From NCBI RefSeq assembly GCF_000719955.1, contig NZ_JOII01000039.1, positions 8,513 through 72,512 on the forward strand: DNA of 64,000 nucleotides, read 5' to 3'. Both the position numbers and the translations under genes were made by a program. The stretch's first letter is position 1; each line of letters opens with the position of its first letter. This document shows, piece by piece, positions 15,966 to 24,945 of this stretch. Origin of the DNA: Streptomyces albidoflavus (GTDB lineage Bacteria > Actinomycetota > Actinomycetes > Streptomycetales > Streptomycetaceae). Below the pieces are notes generated by a model. It was not told the origin of the DNA, made no database searches, and was given only the letters and a program-made list of their open reading frames with translations.

Positions 15966-16775
15966 TCAGCGGCGGGGCTCCCAGCGGAACCACCGGCGTA
16001 CAGCAAACAGGCTGAGCGCGATCCAGGCCAGCGACGTCACGGCGGCGGTGAGGATGTCGCCGCCGGACAGTTCGCCGGTCCAGCCGCCCCGGATCAGCGC
16101 CATCGCGCCGGTCAGCGGCAGCCGCTCGCAGACGGAGGCCAGGGAGTCCGGGAAGACCTCCAGCGGCACCACCATGCCGGAGCCGAGCATCAGCACCAGC
16201 AGCACCGGCATCGCCATGACCTGCGCGGACTCGGCGGTACGGCTCAGGGCGCTGGTCAGCGCGGCGAGCACCACCATCAGCACGATGCCGACCAGGATGC
16301 CGAGGACGGCCAGGTGGGGCGCCTTGGGCGCGCCGATGTCGAGCAGCGCGGTGACGGCCACGATCAGCACGGCCGACTGGGCCAGGCCGATGATGATCGA
16401 GGGCACCGCGGTCCCGGCCAGGATCTCGTTGTCCCGCAGCTCACCGGTGCGCAGCCGCTTGAGGACCAGCTCGTCGCGGCGGGTCGCGTAGATGGTGACC
16501 AGCGAGCTGTAGACGGCGAAGAGGAGCGAGAAGCCGATGGCGCCGGGCAGGAGCACCAGCCCGAGGGTGAGCCCGGTGCCCTTCAGCGTGTCGTCGTCCA
16601 CGGTCTGGGCGACGCTGAACGGCAGCACGAACGGCACGAAGAGCGCCGCGAACATCACGCCCTTGCTCCGGACCAGCAGCGCCAGCTCGGCCCGGGCCAG
16701 AGCGGCCAGCCGCCCGAGCGGACGCGTGCGCTGTTCCTGCCCGGCGGGCGCGGGGGGAGTGGTGACGGCGCTCAT
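15966..16775 (-). CDS. ABC-2 type transporter permease
   Basis: The 269-residue protein has six hydrophobic stretches and the ABC-2 layout: a cytoplasmic start (LAALARAELALLVRSKGVMF), a central YATRRDELVLKRLRTGELRDNEIL coupling helix, and a hydrophobic end closing in RRWFRWEPRR. Its ATG overlaps the stop of the ATPase gene by 4 nt, so the two are translationally coupled. Together they form an exporter of unknown substrate, most likely drugs, lipids or peptides. Confidence 0.9.
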   Translation of the reverse strand: MSAVTTPPAPAGQEQRTRPLGRLAALARAELALLVRSKGVMFAALFVPFVLPFSVAQTVDDDTLKGTGLTLGLVLLPGAIGFSLLFAVYSSLVTIYATRRDELVLKRLRTGELRDNEILAGTAVPSIIIGLAQSAVLIVAVTALLDIGAPKAPHLAVLGILVGIVLMVVLAALTSALSRTAESAQVMAMPVLLVLMLGSGMVVPLEVFPDSLASVCERLPLTGAMALIRGGWTGELSGGDILTAAVTSLAWIALSLFAVRRWFRWEPRR

Positions 16776-17755
16776 GCGGCGGTCTCCTTCCGGGGGTCGA
16801 GGGAGGCGGCGGCGGTGGCGGAGTCGCCCCGGCCGTCGGCCTCGCGGGCGATGTGCAGGAACGCCTCCTCCAGCGAGGCGGCCCGGACGTCCAGCGAGCC
16901 GAGCGAGACGCCCGCGTCGCGCGCCCAGAGCAGCAGCGAGGTCGCGGCCTGCTGGAGGTTCTGCGTCATCAGCCGCACGGTGCGGCCGTCGTGGGAGTGC
17001 CCGGTGACGCCGAGCTGGTCCAGCGGGGGCAGGTCGCCGGGGAACCAGCCGTCGGGCAGGTCGAAGGTGATCCGCGACGGCTGCGCGCTCACCACGTCCT
17101 CGACGGTCCCCTCGCTGGCGATCCGGCCCTCGTGGAGGATGGCCAGCCGGTCGGCGAGCGCCTCGGCCTCCTCCAGGTAGTGCGTGGTCAGCAGCACCGT
17201 GGTGCCCTCGGCCCGCAGCTCGCGGACGAGCGACCAGGTGTCCTGCCGGCCCTCGGCGTCCAGCCCGGTCGTCGGCTCGTCCAGGAAGAGCACCTCGGGC
17301 CGCCCGAGCAGCGCCAGCGCCAGGTCCAGGCGCCGCTTCTCACCGCCGGAGAGCACCTTGACGCGGACGTCGGCGCGCTTGCCGAGCCCGACCATCTCCA
17401 GCGCCTCCCCGATCGGGCGGGCGCCGCTGGTGCATCCGGCCCACATCCGCAGGGTCTCGCGGACGGTCAGCTCGGAGGGGAAGCCGCCGTCCTGGAGCAT
17501 GACGCCGATCCGGGGCCGCACGGCGTCCCGTTCGCCGAACGGGTCGTGCCCGAGCACCCGCACCCGCCCGGAGGCGGGCCGCGCGAGCCCTTCGAGCACT
17601 TCGAGGGTGGAGGTCTTGCCCGCGCCGTTGGTCCCCAGCAGCGCGAACAGCTCGCCGCGGCCGACGGTGAAGGAGACGCCCCGAACCGCTTCGAAGCCGC
17701 CCCCGTACACCCGCCGCAGATCAGTCACATCGATCACGTGGTCTTCGGTGTTCAT
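16772..17755 (-). CDS. ABC transporter ATP-binding protein
   Basis: The 327-residue ATPase pairs with the ABC-2 permease. Walker A GTNGAGKT is at 41-48, the signature is LSGGEKRRL, Walker B is VLFLDEPT and the switch is TTHYLEEAEAL. The C-terminal part resembles the DrrA-type extension. The ATG at 17755 has GGAGG only one base away, so initiation may use a downstream in-frame codon or the mRNA may be leaderless. It is the first gene of the ATPase-permease-kinase-regulator unit. Confidence 0.92.
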   Translation of the reverse strand: MNTEDHVIDVTDLRRVYGGGFEAVRGVSFTVGRGELFALLGTNGAGKTSTLEVLEGLARPASGRVRVLGHDPFGERDAVRPRIGVMLQDGGFPSELTVRETLRMWAGCTSGARPIGEALEMVGLGKRADVRVKVLSGGEKRRLDLALALLGRPEVLFLDEPTTGLDAEGRQDTWSLVRELRAEGTTVLLTTHYLEEAEALADRLAILHEGRIASEGTVEDVVSAQPSRITFDLPDGWFPGDLPPLDQLGVTGHSHDGRTVRLMTQNLQQAATSLLLWARDAGVSLGSLDVRAASLEEAFLHIAREADGRGDSATAAASLDPRKETAA

Positions 17756-17813
17756 GCCTCCACCCTCGCCGCCCCCGGAGGCCGTCGGCAGTGCACGCTG
17801 TCACCGGTCCCCA

Positions 17814-17825
17814 TGACAAATGTCA
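17814..17825. promoter_or_regulatory. Candidate operator of the ABC/two-component operon
   Basis: TGACA-AA-TGTCA is a perfect dyad about 60 bp before the ATPase start. Such short dyads are typical targets of NarL-type response regulators, and one is encoded in the same operon. Binding is inferred. Confidence 0.5.
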
Positions 17826-17869
17826 GAGCGGGCGGACCCGGGGCCGCTCGACGCCCCCAGGGCACAGCA

Positions 17870-17898
17870 AAAGGCCCCAGTCATCGACTGGGGCCTTT
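17870..17898 (-). terminator. Terminator of the second tRNA-Gly
   Basis: AAAGGCCCCAGTC and its complement form a 13-bp stem with a 3-nt loop, directly 3' of the minus-strand tRNA-Gly. Confidence 0.75.
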
Positions 17899-17904
17899 CA
17901 ACGG

Positions 17905-17977
17905 AGCGGACGACCAGGTTCGAACTGGCGACCTCAACCTTGGCAAGGTTGCGCTCTACCAACTGAGCTACGTCCGC
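17905..17977 (-). tRNA. tRNA-Gly(GCC), second copy
   Basis: 73 nt, acceptor GCGGACG/CGTCCGC, anticodon GCC, canonical T loop TTCGAAC. Differs from the 13752 gene at pairs 4:69 and 51:63, both changes compensated. Confidence 0.95.
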
Positions 17978-18074
17978 ACTGCATCCGACCGGCTCTCACC
18001 GATCGGCGCTTCCCTCACTCTACCCGAACTTCCAGGTGGTCCGAAGACCACCGGAGATCCGGGCGGTGCTGAAG

Positions 18075-18146
18075 AGCGGGTGACAGGAATTGCACACTGC
18101 GCCTCCCTCTTGGAAAGAGGGTGTTCTACTACTGAACTACACCCGC
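18075..18146 (-). tRNA. tRNA-Gly(UCC) with aberrant D loop and T arm
   Basis: 72 nt. The acceptor GCGGGTG/CACCCGC is perfect, the discriminator is U, the anticodon stem is CCCTC/GAGGG, and the loop TTTCCAA gives anticodon UCC. The D loop is AGTAGTA, with A where G18 is expected. The T arm reads CAGTG-TGCAATT-CCTGT. Position 55 is G instead of U, so bases 53-56 read GTGC rather than GTTC, and only one of five T-stem pairs is Watson-Crick in the standard register. Sliding by one base restores four pairs but leaves a bulge and an unpaired base. Either way it departs from a normal elongator tRNA. Confidence 0.85.
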
Positions 18147-18290
18147 ACTACCTGGGGGTTTCGGCCTGTCGGCCTCGCCCCTCGGCGTGCTCCGAACTCT
18201 AGCTGATCACCGGGGGTGTCGCGCAAGTCGGCTGCTCGCACCGGGATGTGCACCCCCGGGTCCCGGGCCCGGCCAGGAGCCGGGCCCGCC

Positions 18291-18608
18291 TCAGTTGGCC
18301 TGTTCGAACGCCTCGTAGACCCGCTTCGGGATGCGTCCGCGCGGCGGTACGTCCATCTGGTGCGAGCGGGCCCAGGCACGCACCGCGGCGGGGTCGGCGG
18401 CGACGGAGGTCCGCTGGTAGGCGCGGCCGGAGGCGGAGCGCTTACGGCCGGCCCTCAGGTACGGCTCCAGCGTTTCGCGGAGCTTTTCCGCATTGGTTCG
18501 GTTCAGGTCGATCTCGTACGACGTGCCGTCCAGCCCGAAGGCGACCGTTTCCGACGCTTCACCGCCGTCGATGTCGTCGAAGAGAGTGACCACGACTCGC
18601 TGCGCCAC
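18291..18608 (-). CDS. lsrL: Lsr2-family nucleoid-associated protein (second paralogue type)
   Basis: The 105-residue protein bridges AT-rich DNA and silences genes. It has the N-terminal oligomerisation domain QRVVVTLFDDIDGGEASETVAFGLDG, a basic linker (AGRKRSASGRAYQR), and the DNA-binding end AVRAWARSHQMDVPPRGRIPKRVYEAF with the AT-hook-like RGR. GTG 18608 is chosen for the family N terminus, with AAGGGA about 9 nt upstream; ATG 18626 would add six residues. Streptomyces have Lsr2 plus a paralogue; the position near purS fits the LsrL locus (recalled as SCO4076). Confidence 0.9.
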   Translation of the reverse strand: MAQRVVVTLFDDIDGGEASETVAFGLDGTSYEIDLNRTNAEKLRETLEPYLRAGRKRSASGRAYQRTSVAADPAAVRAWARSHQMDVPPRGRIPKRVYEAFEQAN

Positions 18609-18993
18609 GAATATCGGTCCCTTCATGCGGCACCCCGGTCCGGTGCTCCGCGGCCTGCGGGGGCGGCTCCCGGTCGGGTGGACCGGGGCGCCGACCTGGC
18701 GGGACGCGGCCGGGACGTGCGGTGATGCCGGTGGTTCGGCTGTTTCTGCGGAATGCCGCATTATCGCGGCCATTCCTTTGTACAGCGGCGGACAATCCTT
18801 GGGGAAGACCTTCTCATTGTTCCCTCATGATTGCCCGGAATGCGGGCTGCGCGATTTTCCCTGGATTTTTCGCGAGCGCATCACTTCTGATACCGGAACG
18901 TGATGCCCGTCACGCTCGCTACGCGCGTAGAAATTTTGGCCGGGTACGCTGAACGGACCTGCTCAGCACCAGCACCACACACCGGGAGTGCCA
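18609..18993. other. Divergent intergenic region between lsrL and purS
   Basis: Carries both promoters. It is clearly less GC-rich near 18770-18900, with words such as GATTTTCCCTGGATTTTTCG, which could be an Lsr2/LsrL autoregulatory site. TACGCT at 18945-18950 is a candidate -10 for purS, predicting a leader of about 37 nt. No gene is seen. Confidence 0.45.
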
Positions 18994-19245
18994 GTGGCAC
19001 GCGTCGTAGTCGACGTCATGCTCAAGCCGGAGATCCTCGACCCTCAGGGCCAGGCGGTGCAGCGTGCACTGCCGCGTCTCGGCTTCGAGGGAATCTCCGA
19101 CGTACGTCAGGGAAAGCGTTTCGAACTCGAAGTGGACGGGCCGGTGGACGACGCCGCTCTCGCCCGTATCCACGAACTGGCGGAGACCTTCCTCGCCAAC
19201 ACCGTGATCGAGAACTTCACCGTGAAGGTCGAGGAAGAGAAGTGA
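18994..19245 (+). CDS. purS: Phosphoribosylformylglycinamidine synthase, PurS subunit
   Basis: The 83-residue small subunit bridges PurL and PurQ in the three-part FGAM synthase. Sequence [20 protein letters not shown] and [12 protein letters not shown] are family blocks. GTG 18994 is preferred over GTG 18988 because it has GGGAG 5 nt upstream and gives the usual N terminus. Its stop overlaps the purQ start by 4 nt. Confidence 0.95.
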   Translation: MARVVVDVMLKPEILDPQGQAVQRALPRLGFEGISDVRQGKRFELEVDGPVDDAALARIHELAETFLANTVIENFTVKVEEEK

Positions 19246-19952
19246 CCGCGGGACCCACCCCCGCCGCCCGCTCGAACACCCGGGTCGGCGTCGTCACCTT
19301 CCCCGGCAGCCTGGACGACCGCGACACCCAGCGGGCGATCCGCCTCGCGGGCGCCGAGGCCGTGCCGCTCTGGCACAAGGACAAGAGCCTCCAGCAGGTC
19401 GACGCCGTCGTCCTGCCCGGCGGCTTCTCCTACGGCGACTACCTGCGGGCCGGCGCCATCTCCCGCTTCTCGCCCCTGATGGAGAAGGTCATCGACGGCG
19501 CCCGCGCGGGCCTGCCGGTGCTCGGCATCTGCAACGGCTTCCAGGTCCTCACCGAGGCCCACCTGCTGCCCGGCGCGATGCTCGGCAACGACCACCTGCA
19601 CTTCATCTGCCGCGACCAGAAGCTGCGCGTGGAGAACACCGCCACCGCCTGGACCGGCGACTACGTGGCGGGCCAGGAGATCCACATCCCGCTGAAGAAC
19701 ATGGACGGGCGGTACGTCGCGGACTCCCGCACGCTCGACATGCTGGAGGCCGAGGGCCGCGTCGCCTTCCGGTACCTCGACGTCAACCCGAACGGCTCGC
19801 TCCGCGACATCGCCGGCATCACCAACGAGGCCGGGAACGTCGTCGGCCTCATGCCGCACCCGGAGCACGCCGTCGAGCCGCTCGTCGGCTCCGGCCGCAC
19901 CGACGGCCTGCCCTTCTTCACCTCGATCATCAAGAAGCTGGTCAGCGCATGA
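19242..19952 (+). CDS. purQ: Phosphoribosylformylglycinamidine synthase, glutaminase subunit
   Basis: The 236-residue class I glutamine amidotransferase feeds ammonia to PurL. The catalytic Cys is in [11 protein letters not shown] and the His/Glu in [27 protein letters not shown] is the oxyanion-strand region. The start GTG at 19242 overlaps the purS stop (GTGA), implying coupled translation, and its own stop overlaps purL by 4 nt. A longer frame reaching back to 18900 simply covers purS in another frame. Confidence 0.96.
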   Translation: MTAGPTPAARSNTRVGVVTFPGSLDDRDTQRAIRLAGAEAVPLWHKDKSLQQVDAVVLPGGFSYGDYLRAGAISRFSPLMEKVIDGARAGLPVLGICNGFQVLTEAHLLPGAMLGNDHLHFICRDQKLRVENTATAWTGDYVAGQEIHIPLKNMDGRYVADSRTLDMLEAEGRVAFRYLDVNPNGSLRDIAGITNEAGNVVGLMPHPEHAVEPLVGSGRTDGLPFFTSIIKKLVSA

Positions 19953-22198
19953 GCCTGGACACGGTCAAGCACGCGACCGACACCCCGGACACCGAGCAGC
20001 CCTGGGCGGAGCTGGGCCTCAAGGAGGACGAGTACGCCCGGGTCCGCGAGATCCTCGGCCGCCGTCCCACCGGCGCCGAGCTGGCGATGTACTCGGTGAT
20101 GTGGTCCGAGCACTGCTCGTACAAGTCGTCCAAGGTGCACCTGCGCCAGTTCGGCGAGAAGGCCCCGCAGTCGGACGCCATGCTCGTCGGCATCGGTGAG
20201 AACGCCGGTGTGGTCGACGTCGGCCAGGGCTACGCGGTCACCTTCAAGGTCGAGTCGCACAACCACCCCTCGTACGTCGAGCCCTACCAGGGCGCGGCCA
20301 CCGGTGTCGGCGGCATCGTCCGCGACATCATCGCGATGGGCGCCCGCCCGGTCGCGGTGGTCGACCCGCTGCGCTTCGGCGCCGCCGACCACCCCGACAC
20401 CCGGCGCGTACTGCCCGGCGTCGTCGCGGGCATCGGCGGCTACGGCAACTGCCTGGGCCTGCCCAACATCGGCGGCGAGGTCGTCTTCGACTCCTGCTAC
20501 CAGGGCAACCCGCTGGTCAATGCCGGCGCCATCGGCGTCATGCGGCACGAGGACATCCACCTCGCCAAGGCCTCCGGCACCGGCAACAAGGTCATCCTCT
20601 ACGGCGCCCGGACCGGCGGCGACGGCATCGGCGGCGCCTCGATCCTGGCCTCCGAGACCTTCGACGATGCCAAGCCCAGCAAGCGCCCCGCCGTCCAGGT
20701 CGGTGACCCCTTCCAGGAGAAGCTCCTCATCGAGTGCACCCTGGAGGCGTTCGCCGAGAAGCTGGTCGTCGGCATCCAGGACCTCGGCGCGGCCGGGCTC
20801 TCCTGCGCCACCAGCGAGCTGGCCTCCAACGGCTCCGGCGGTATGCGGGTCACCCTGGACGACGTACCGCTGCGCGACTCCACGCTCTCGCCCGAGGAGA
20901 TCCTCATGAGCGAGTCGCAGGAGCGCATGTGCGCCGTGGTCGAGCCGGAGAAGGTCGACCGCTTCCTCGCCATCTGCGAGAAGTGGGACGTCATCGCCAC
21001 CGTCATCGGCGAGGTCACCGACGGGGACCGGCTGGAGATCTTCTGGCACGGCGAGAAGATCGTCGACGTCGACCCGCGCACCGTCGCCCACGACGGCCCG
21101 GTCTACGAGCGCCCCCTCGCCCGCCCCGAGTGGCAGGACGCCCTCCAGGCCGACGACGCGGGCAAGCTCCCCCGCCCGGCCACCGGCGGCGAGCTGAAGG
21201 AGCAGGTCCTCGCCCTGCTCTCCTCGCCCAACCAGGCGTCCAAGTCCTGGATCACCTCCCAGTACGACCACTTCGTGCAGGGCAACACGGTGCTGGCCCA
21301 GCCCGAGGACGCCGGCATGATCCGGGTCGACGAGGAGTCCGGGCTCGGCGTCGCCATCGCCACCGACGGCAACGGCCGGTTCGCCAAGCTCGACCCGTAC
21401 CACGGGGCCCAGCTGGCGCTGGCCGAGGCGTACCGGAACGTCGCGACCACCGGCGCCAAGCCGCTCGCGGTCTCCGACTGCCTCAACTTCGGCTCGCCCG
21501 AGGACCCGGCCGTCATGTGGCAGTTCGCCGAGGCCATCCGCGGTCTCGCCGACGCCTGCCAGATCCTCGGCACCCCGGTCACCGGCGGCAACGTCTCGCT
21601 CTACAACCAGACCGGCGACGTGGCCATCCACCCGACCCCGGTCGTCGCCGTCCTCGGCGTCATCGACGACGTGGCCCGGCGCACCCCGGTCGCCTTCGCC
21701 GAGGAGGGCCAGCTGCTGTACCTCCTCGGGGAGACCCGCGAGGAGTTCGGCGGCTCGGCCTGGTCCCAGGTGGTCCACGACCACCTCGGCGGTCTGCCGC
21801 CCCGGGTCGACCTGGAGCGCGAGCGGCTGCTGGCCGACATCCTCATCTCGGCCTCCCGCGACGGCATGGTCGACGCCGCGCACGACCTCTCCGACGGCGG
21901 CCTCGTGCAGGCCGTCGCCGAGTCCTGCCTGCGCGGCCAGAAGGGCGCCCGGCTCGTCGTGCCGGACGGGCTGGACGCCTTCACCTTCCTGTTCAGCGAG
22001 TCGGCGGGGCGCGTGGTCGTCTCCGTGCCGCGCTCCGAGGAGCTGCGCTTCACCGACATGTGCGGTGCGCGCGGCCTGCCGGCCACCCGGATCGGTGTGG
22101 TCGACGGGGACGCGCTGGAGGTGCAGGGCGAGTTCACCCTCTCCCTGCGCGAGGTCCGCGAGGCGCACGAGGGCACCATCGAGGCGCTGATGGCCTGA
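19949..22198 (+). CDS. purL: Phosphoribosylformylglycinamidine synthase, PurL subunit (small type)
   Basis: The 749-residue ATP-dependent synthase makes FGAM from FGAR, step 4 of purine synthesis. It is the short type that needs PurS and PurQ. Marks are [40 protein letters not shown], then the second half [23 protein letters not shown] and [18 protein letters not shown] 19949 overlaps the purQ stop. A strong terminator follows at 22226, closing the purSQL unit. Confidence 0.97.
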   Translation: MSLDTVKHATDTPDTEQPWAELGLKEDEYARVREILGRRPTGAELAMYSVMWSEHCSYKSSKVHLRQFGEKAPQSDAMLVGIGENAGVVDVGQGYAVTFKVESHNHPSYVEPYQGAATGVGGIVRDIIAMGARPVAVVDPLRFGAADHPDTRRVLPGVVAGIGGYGNCLGLPNIGGEVVFDSCYQGNPLVNAGAIGVMRHEDIHLAKASGTGNKVILYGARTGGDGIGGASILASETFDDAKPSKRPAVQVGDPFQEKLLIECTLEAFAEKLVVGIQDLGAAGLSCATSELASNGSGGMRVTLDDVPLRDSTLSPEEILMSESQERMCAVVEPEKVDRFLAICEKWDVIATVIGEVTDGDRLEIFWHGEKIVDVDPRTVAHDGPVYERPLARPEWQDALQADDAGKLPRPATGGELKEQVLALLSSPNQASKSWITSQYDHFVQGNTVLAQPEDAGMIRVDEESGLGVAIATDGNGRFAKLDPYHGAQLALAEAYRNVATTGAKPLAVSDCLNFGSPEDPAVMWQFAEAIRGLADACQILGTPVTGGNVSLYNQTGDVAIHPTPVVAVLGVIDDVARRTPVAFAEEGQLLYLLGETREEFGGSAWSQVVHDHLGGLPPRVDLERERLLADILISASRDGMVDAAHDLSDGGLVQAVAESCLRGQKGARLVVPDGLDAFTFLFSESAGRVVVSVPRSEELRFTDMCGARGLPATRIGVVDGDALEVQGEFTLSLREVREAHEGTIEALMA

Positions 22199-22225
22199 CG
22201 GCCACACCGTCCGCAGGGCTCCTCC

Positions 22226-22266
22226 GAGGTCCCGGCACCGGTCCCCGCGACCGGCGCCGGGACCTC
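22226..22266 (+). terminator. Terminator after purL
   Basis: Two-tier hairpin: outer 11 bp (GAGGTCCCGGC) and inner 6 bp (CCGGTC) around CCCGC, with single-base bulges. No U-run, as usual in Streptomyces. Confidence 0.7.
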
Positions 22267-22383
22267 GCGCTTCCTCCCACGTACCGTCAACTCCCGGGCC
22301 ATATCGGGCAGTTGAATCGCGCAACCGGTCACGGTCCGGGGGCCGTATCTTCACCCCGGCCCCACATCCGCCCCCGGGCGTCG

Positions 22384-22389
22384 TAGTCT
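22384..22389 (+). promoter_or_regulatory. Candidate -10 box of the maleylpyruvate isomerase-like gene
   Basis: TAGTCT is 7 nt before the ATG. There is no SD in between, which predicts a leaderless transcript. Confidence 0.5.
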
Positions 22390-22396
22390 CGGCCCC

Positions 22397-23191
22397 ATGC
22401 CAGCAGCCTCCGCACGCCGTCCCCGTTCGTACGACCCGGTGAAGACCCGCGCCGCCGTGCTCGCGCAGGCCGCGCACGTCGCCGAGGCCGTCCGCGCGCT
22501 CCGCCCCGACCAGCTGGGCGCCCCCAGCGGGCTCGGTGACTGGAGCGTCGCCGAACTCGTCGCCCACCTGGCGACCGGCGTCGACGGGCTCCGCGCGGGC
22601 CTGGTCGACCCCGCCCCGGCCGCCGCCGAGGTCGCGCTGCTCGACTGGGCCGCCGGCACCGGCTCGCGCGCCGAGGCCAACGCCCGGGCCGCCCGCGCGG
22701 CCGCCGAGGGCCAGGACCCGGTCGAGCGGTACACCCAGGCCACCGCGGAGTTCGCCCGGCTGCTGGCCGACGTCCCGCTGGACCGGGTCATCGCCGCCCG
22801 GGCCGGCGCGATGACCTTCACCGACTTCCTCGTCACCCGCGCCGTGGAACTGGTCGTCCACTCCGACGACCTGCGGCGCGCCACCGGCGTCGACATCCCG
22901 CTCGACCGCCAGGCGCTGGCCGCCGTCGTCCGGGTCCTCGCGGACGCGCTGGCCGCCAAGGCGCCCGGCGGCTCGGTCGAGGTCCGCGTCCCGCCGTACG
23001 CCGTCGTGCAGTGCGTGGCGGGCCCCCGGCACACCCGCGGCACCCCGCCCAACGTGGTCGAGACCGACCCGCTGACCTGGGTACGGCTCGCCGCGGGCCG
23101 CACCGGCTGGGCCGAGGCGGTCGACGGCGGGCACCTCACGGCGGGCGGCGAGCGCGCCGACATCTCGGCCCTGCTGCCCGTCCTCTCCTGA
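22397..23191 (+). CDS. Maleylpyruvate isomerase / mycothiol-dependent-like (DinB-fold) protein
   Basis: The 264-residue protein has the DinB/MDMPI four-helix-bundle layout: LRPDQLGAPSGLGDWSVAELVAHLATGVDGLRAG with a candidate metal-binding His, then DFLVTRAVELVVHSDDLRRATG with a second His pair. The C-terminal part (about 185-260, HTRGTPPNVVETDPLTWVRLAAGRTGW) looks like a sterol-carrier-type domain. These enzymes often use mycothiol, the thiol of this phylum, but the substrate is unknown. It lies between purL and purF yet has its own predicted promoter. Confidence 0.75.
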   Translation: MPAASARRPRSYDPVKTRAAVLAQAAHVAEAVRALRPDQLGAPSGLGDWSVAELVAHLATGVDGLRAGLVDPAPAAAEVALLDWAAGTGSRAEANARAARAAAEGQDPVERYTQATAEFARLLADVPLDRVIAARAGAMTFTDFLVTRAVELVVHSDDLRRATGVDIPLDRQALAAVVRVLADALAAKAPGGSVEVRVPPYAVVQCVAGPRHTRGTPPNVVETDPLTWVRLAAGRTGWAEAVDGGHLTAGGERADISALLPVLS

Positions 23192-23326
23192 CCGGCCCCG
23201 CCTCCGGGCGGACGGGCGGGAGAGCGATTCCTCACACTCGTCCATCCGCCCGGAGAACCCGCAGGTCACACGGGTGTGCTCCAGAAAAGACGGGGTCCCC
23301 CATTCGGCCCGGTGGTCGATCTCGCC

Positions 23327-23332
23327 TACACT
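23327..23332 (+). promoter_or_regulatory. Candidate -10 box of purF (leaderless)
   Basis: TACACT is 7 nt before the GTG. A GGAGG does occur but ends one base before the start codon, too close to work as an SD. Confidence 0.5.
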
Positions 23333-23339
23333 CGGAGGC

Positions 23340-24857
23340 GTGCCACGTGGTGACGGTCTCCTTAATCACGATCTGCTCCCCGGTGAGAAAGGCCCCCAGG
23401 ACGCTTGCGGCGTCTTCGGTGTCTGGGCTCCGGGCGAAGAGGTCGCCAAGCTCTCCTACTTCGGGCTGTACGCCCTCCAACACCGGGGCCAGGAGTCCGC
23501 GGGAATCGCGGTCAGCAACGGCTCCCAGATCCTCGTCTTCAAGGACATGGGCCTTGTCTCCCAGGTCTTCGACGAGACTTCCCTCGGCTCCCTGACGGGC
23601 CACATCGCGGTGGGCCACGCCCGCTACTCCACCACCGGTGCCTCGGTGTGGGAGAACGCCCAGCCGACGTTCCGCGCCACCGCGCACGGATCGATCGCCC
23701 TCGGCCACAACGGCAACCTGGTCAACACGGTCGAGCTGGCCGAGATGGTCGCCGCCCTGCCGAAGGAGAACGGCCGGGCCACCCAGGTCGCGGCCACCAA
23801 CGACACCGACCTGATCACGGCGCTCCTCGCCGGGCAGACGGACGACGACGGCAAGCCCCTCACCCTTGAGGACGCCGCCGCCAAGGTCCTCCCCGACGTC
23901 AAGGGCGCCTTCTCGCTCGTCTTCATGGACGAGCACACCCTCTACGCCGCCCGCGACCCGCAGGGCATCCGTCCGCTGGTCCTCGGCCGCCTGGAGCGCG
24001 GCTGGGTGGTCGCCAGCGAGAGCGCCGCCCTGGACATCTGCGGCGCCAGCTTCGTCCGCGAGATCGAGCCCGGCGAACTCGTCGCCATCGACGAGAACGG
24101 CCTGCGCAGCTCCCGCTTCGCCGAGGCCAAGCCGAAGGGCTGCGTCTTCGAGTACGTCTACCTGGCCCGCCCCGACACCGACATCGCCGGGCGGAACGTC
24201 TACCTCTCGCGCGTCGAGATGGGCCGCCGCCTGGCCGCCGAGGCCCCGGCCGAGGCCGACCTGGTCATAGCGACCCCGGAGTCCGGCACGCCGGCCGCCA
24301 TCGGGTACGCGGAGGCCAGCGGCATCCCCTTCGGCGCCGGACTGGTCAAGAACGCCTACGTCGGCCGGACCTTCATCCAGCCCTCGCAGACCATCCGCCA
24401 GCTGGGCATCCGCCTCAAGCTCAACCCGCTCAAGGAAGTCATCAAGGGCAAGCGGCTGGTCGTCGTCGACGACTCGATCGTCCGCGGCAACACCCAGCGG
24501 GCCCTGGTCCGGATGCTCCGCGAGGCCGGCGCGGCCGAGGTGCACATCCGCATCTCCTCGCCGCCGGTCAAGTGGCCCTGCTTCTTCGGCATCGACTTCG
24601 CGACCCGCGCCGAGCTGATCGCCAACGGCATGACCGTCGAGGAGATCGGCACCTCCATGGGGGCCGACTCGCTGGCGTACATCTCGATCGACTCGATGAT
24701 CGAGGCCACCACCATCGACAAGCCGAACCTCTGCCGGGCCTGCTTCGACGGTGAATACCCGATGACGCTGCCCGACCCCGAGCTGCTCGGCAAGCAGCTC
24801 CTGGAGACCGAGCTGGCGGGCGGCGCCGACGCCGCCGACGCCCTCCGCCGCCCGTAG
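23340..24857 (+). CDS. purF: Amidophosphoribosyltransferase
   Basis: The 505-residue enzyme makes phosphoribosylamine from PRPP and glutamine, the committed purine step. After a propeptide (LLPGEKGPQDA) comes the Ntn glutaminase nucleophile Cys in CGVFGVWAPGEE, then GLYALQHRGQESAGI. The PRPP site is VVVDDSIVRGNTQ. Late Cys residues (NLCRACFDG) fit an Fe-S type enzyme. GTG 23340 matches the known Streptomyces N terminus. purM follows after 88 bp on the same strand. Confidence 0.96.
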   Translation: MPRGDGLLNHDLLPGEKGPQDACGVFGVWAPGEEVAKLSYFGLYALQHRGQESAGIAVSNGSQILVFKDMGLVSQVFDETSLGSLTGHIAVGHARYSTTGASVWENAQPTFRATAHGSIALGHNGNLVNTVELAEMVAALPKENGRATQVAATNDTDLITALLAGQTDDDGKPLTLEDAAAKVLPDVKGAFSLVFMDEHTLYAARDPQGIRPLVLGRLERGWVVASESAALDICGASFVREIEPGELVAIDENGLRSSRFAEAKPKGCVFEYVYLARPDTDIAGRNVYLSRVEMGRRLAAEAPAEADLVIATPESGTPAAIGYAEASGIPFGAGLVKNAYVGRTFIQPSQTIRQLGIRLKLNPLKEVIKGKRLVVVDDSIVRGNTQRALVRMLREAGAAEVHIRISSPPVKWPCFFGIDFATRAELIANGMTVEEIGTSMGADSLAYISIDSMIEATTIDKPNLCRACFDGEYPMTLPDPELLGKQLLETELAGGADAADALRRP

Positions 24858-24945
24858 CAGGTAGCCCCGCCGCCCCTCCGCCGCGTGCCGTCACCGCCGA
24901 CGGCGCGGGCGGGCCGCCGGGCCGGCCGACACGAAAGTCCCAGCC

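Noticed and set aside
19661..23269. Long minus-strand open frame of about 1200 codons
   Set aside because: It is the antisense of purL and neighbours, a by-product of high third-position GC; its translation is Gly/Val/Arg-rich with no domain.
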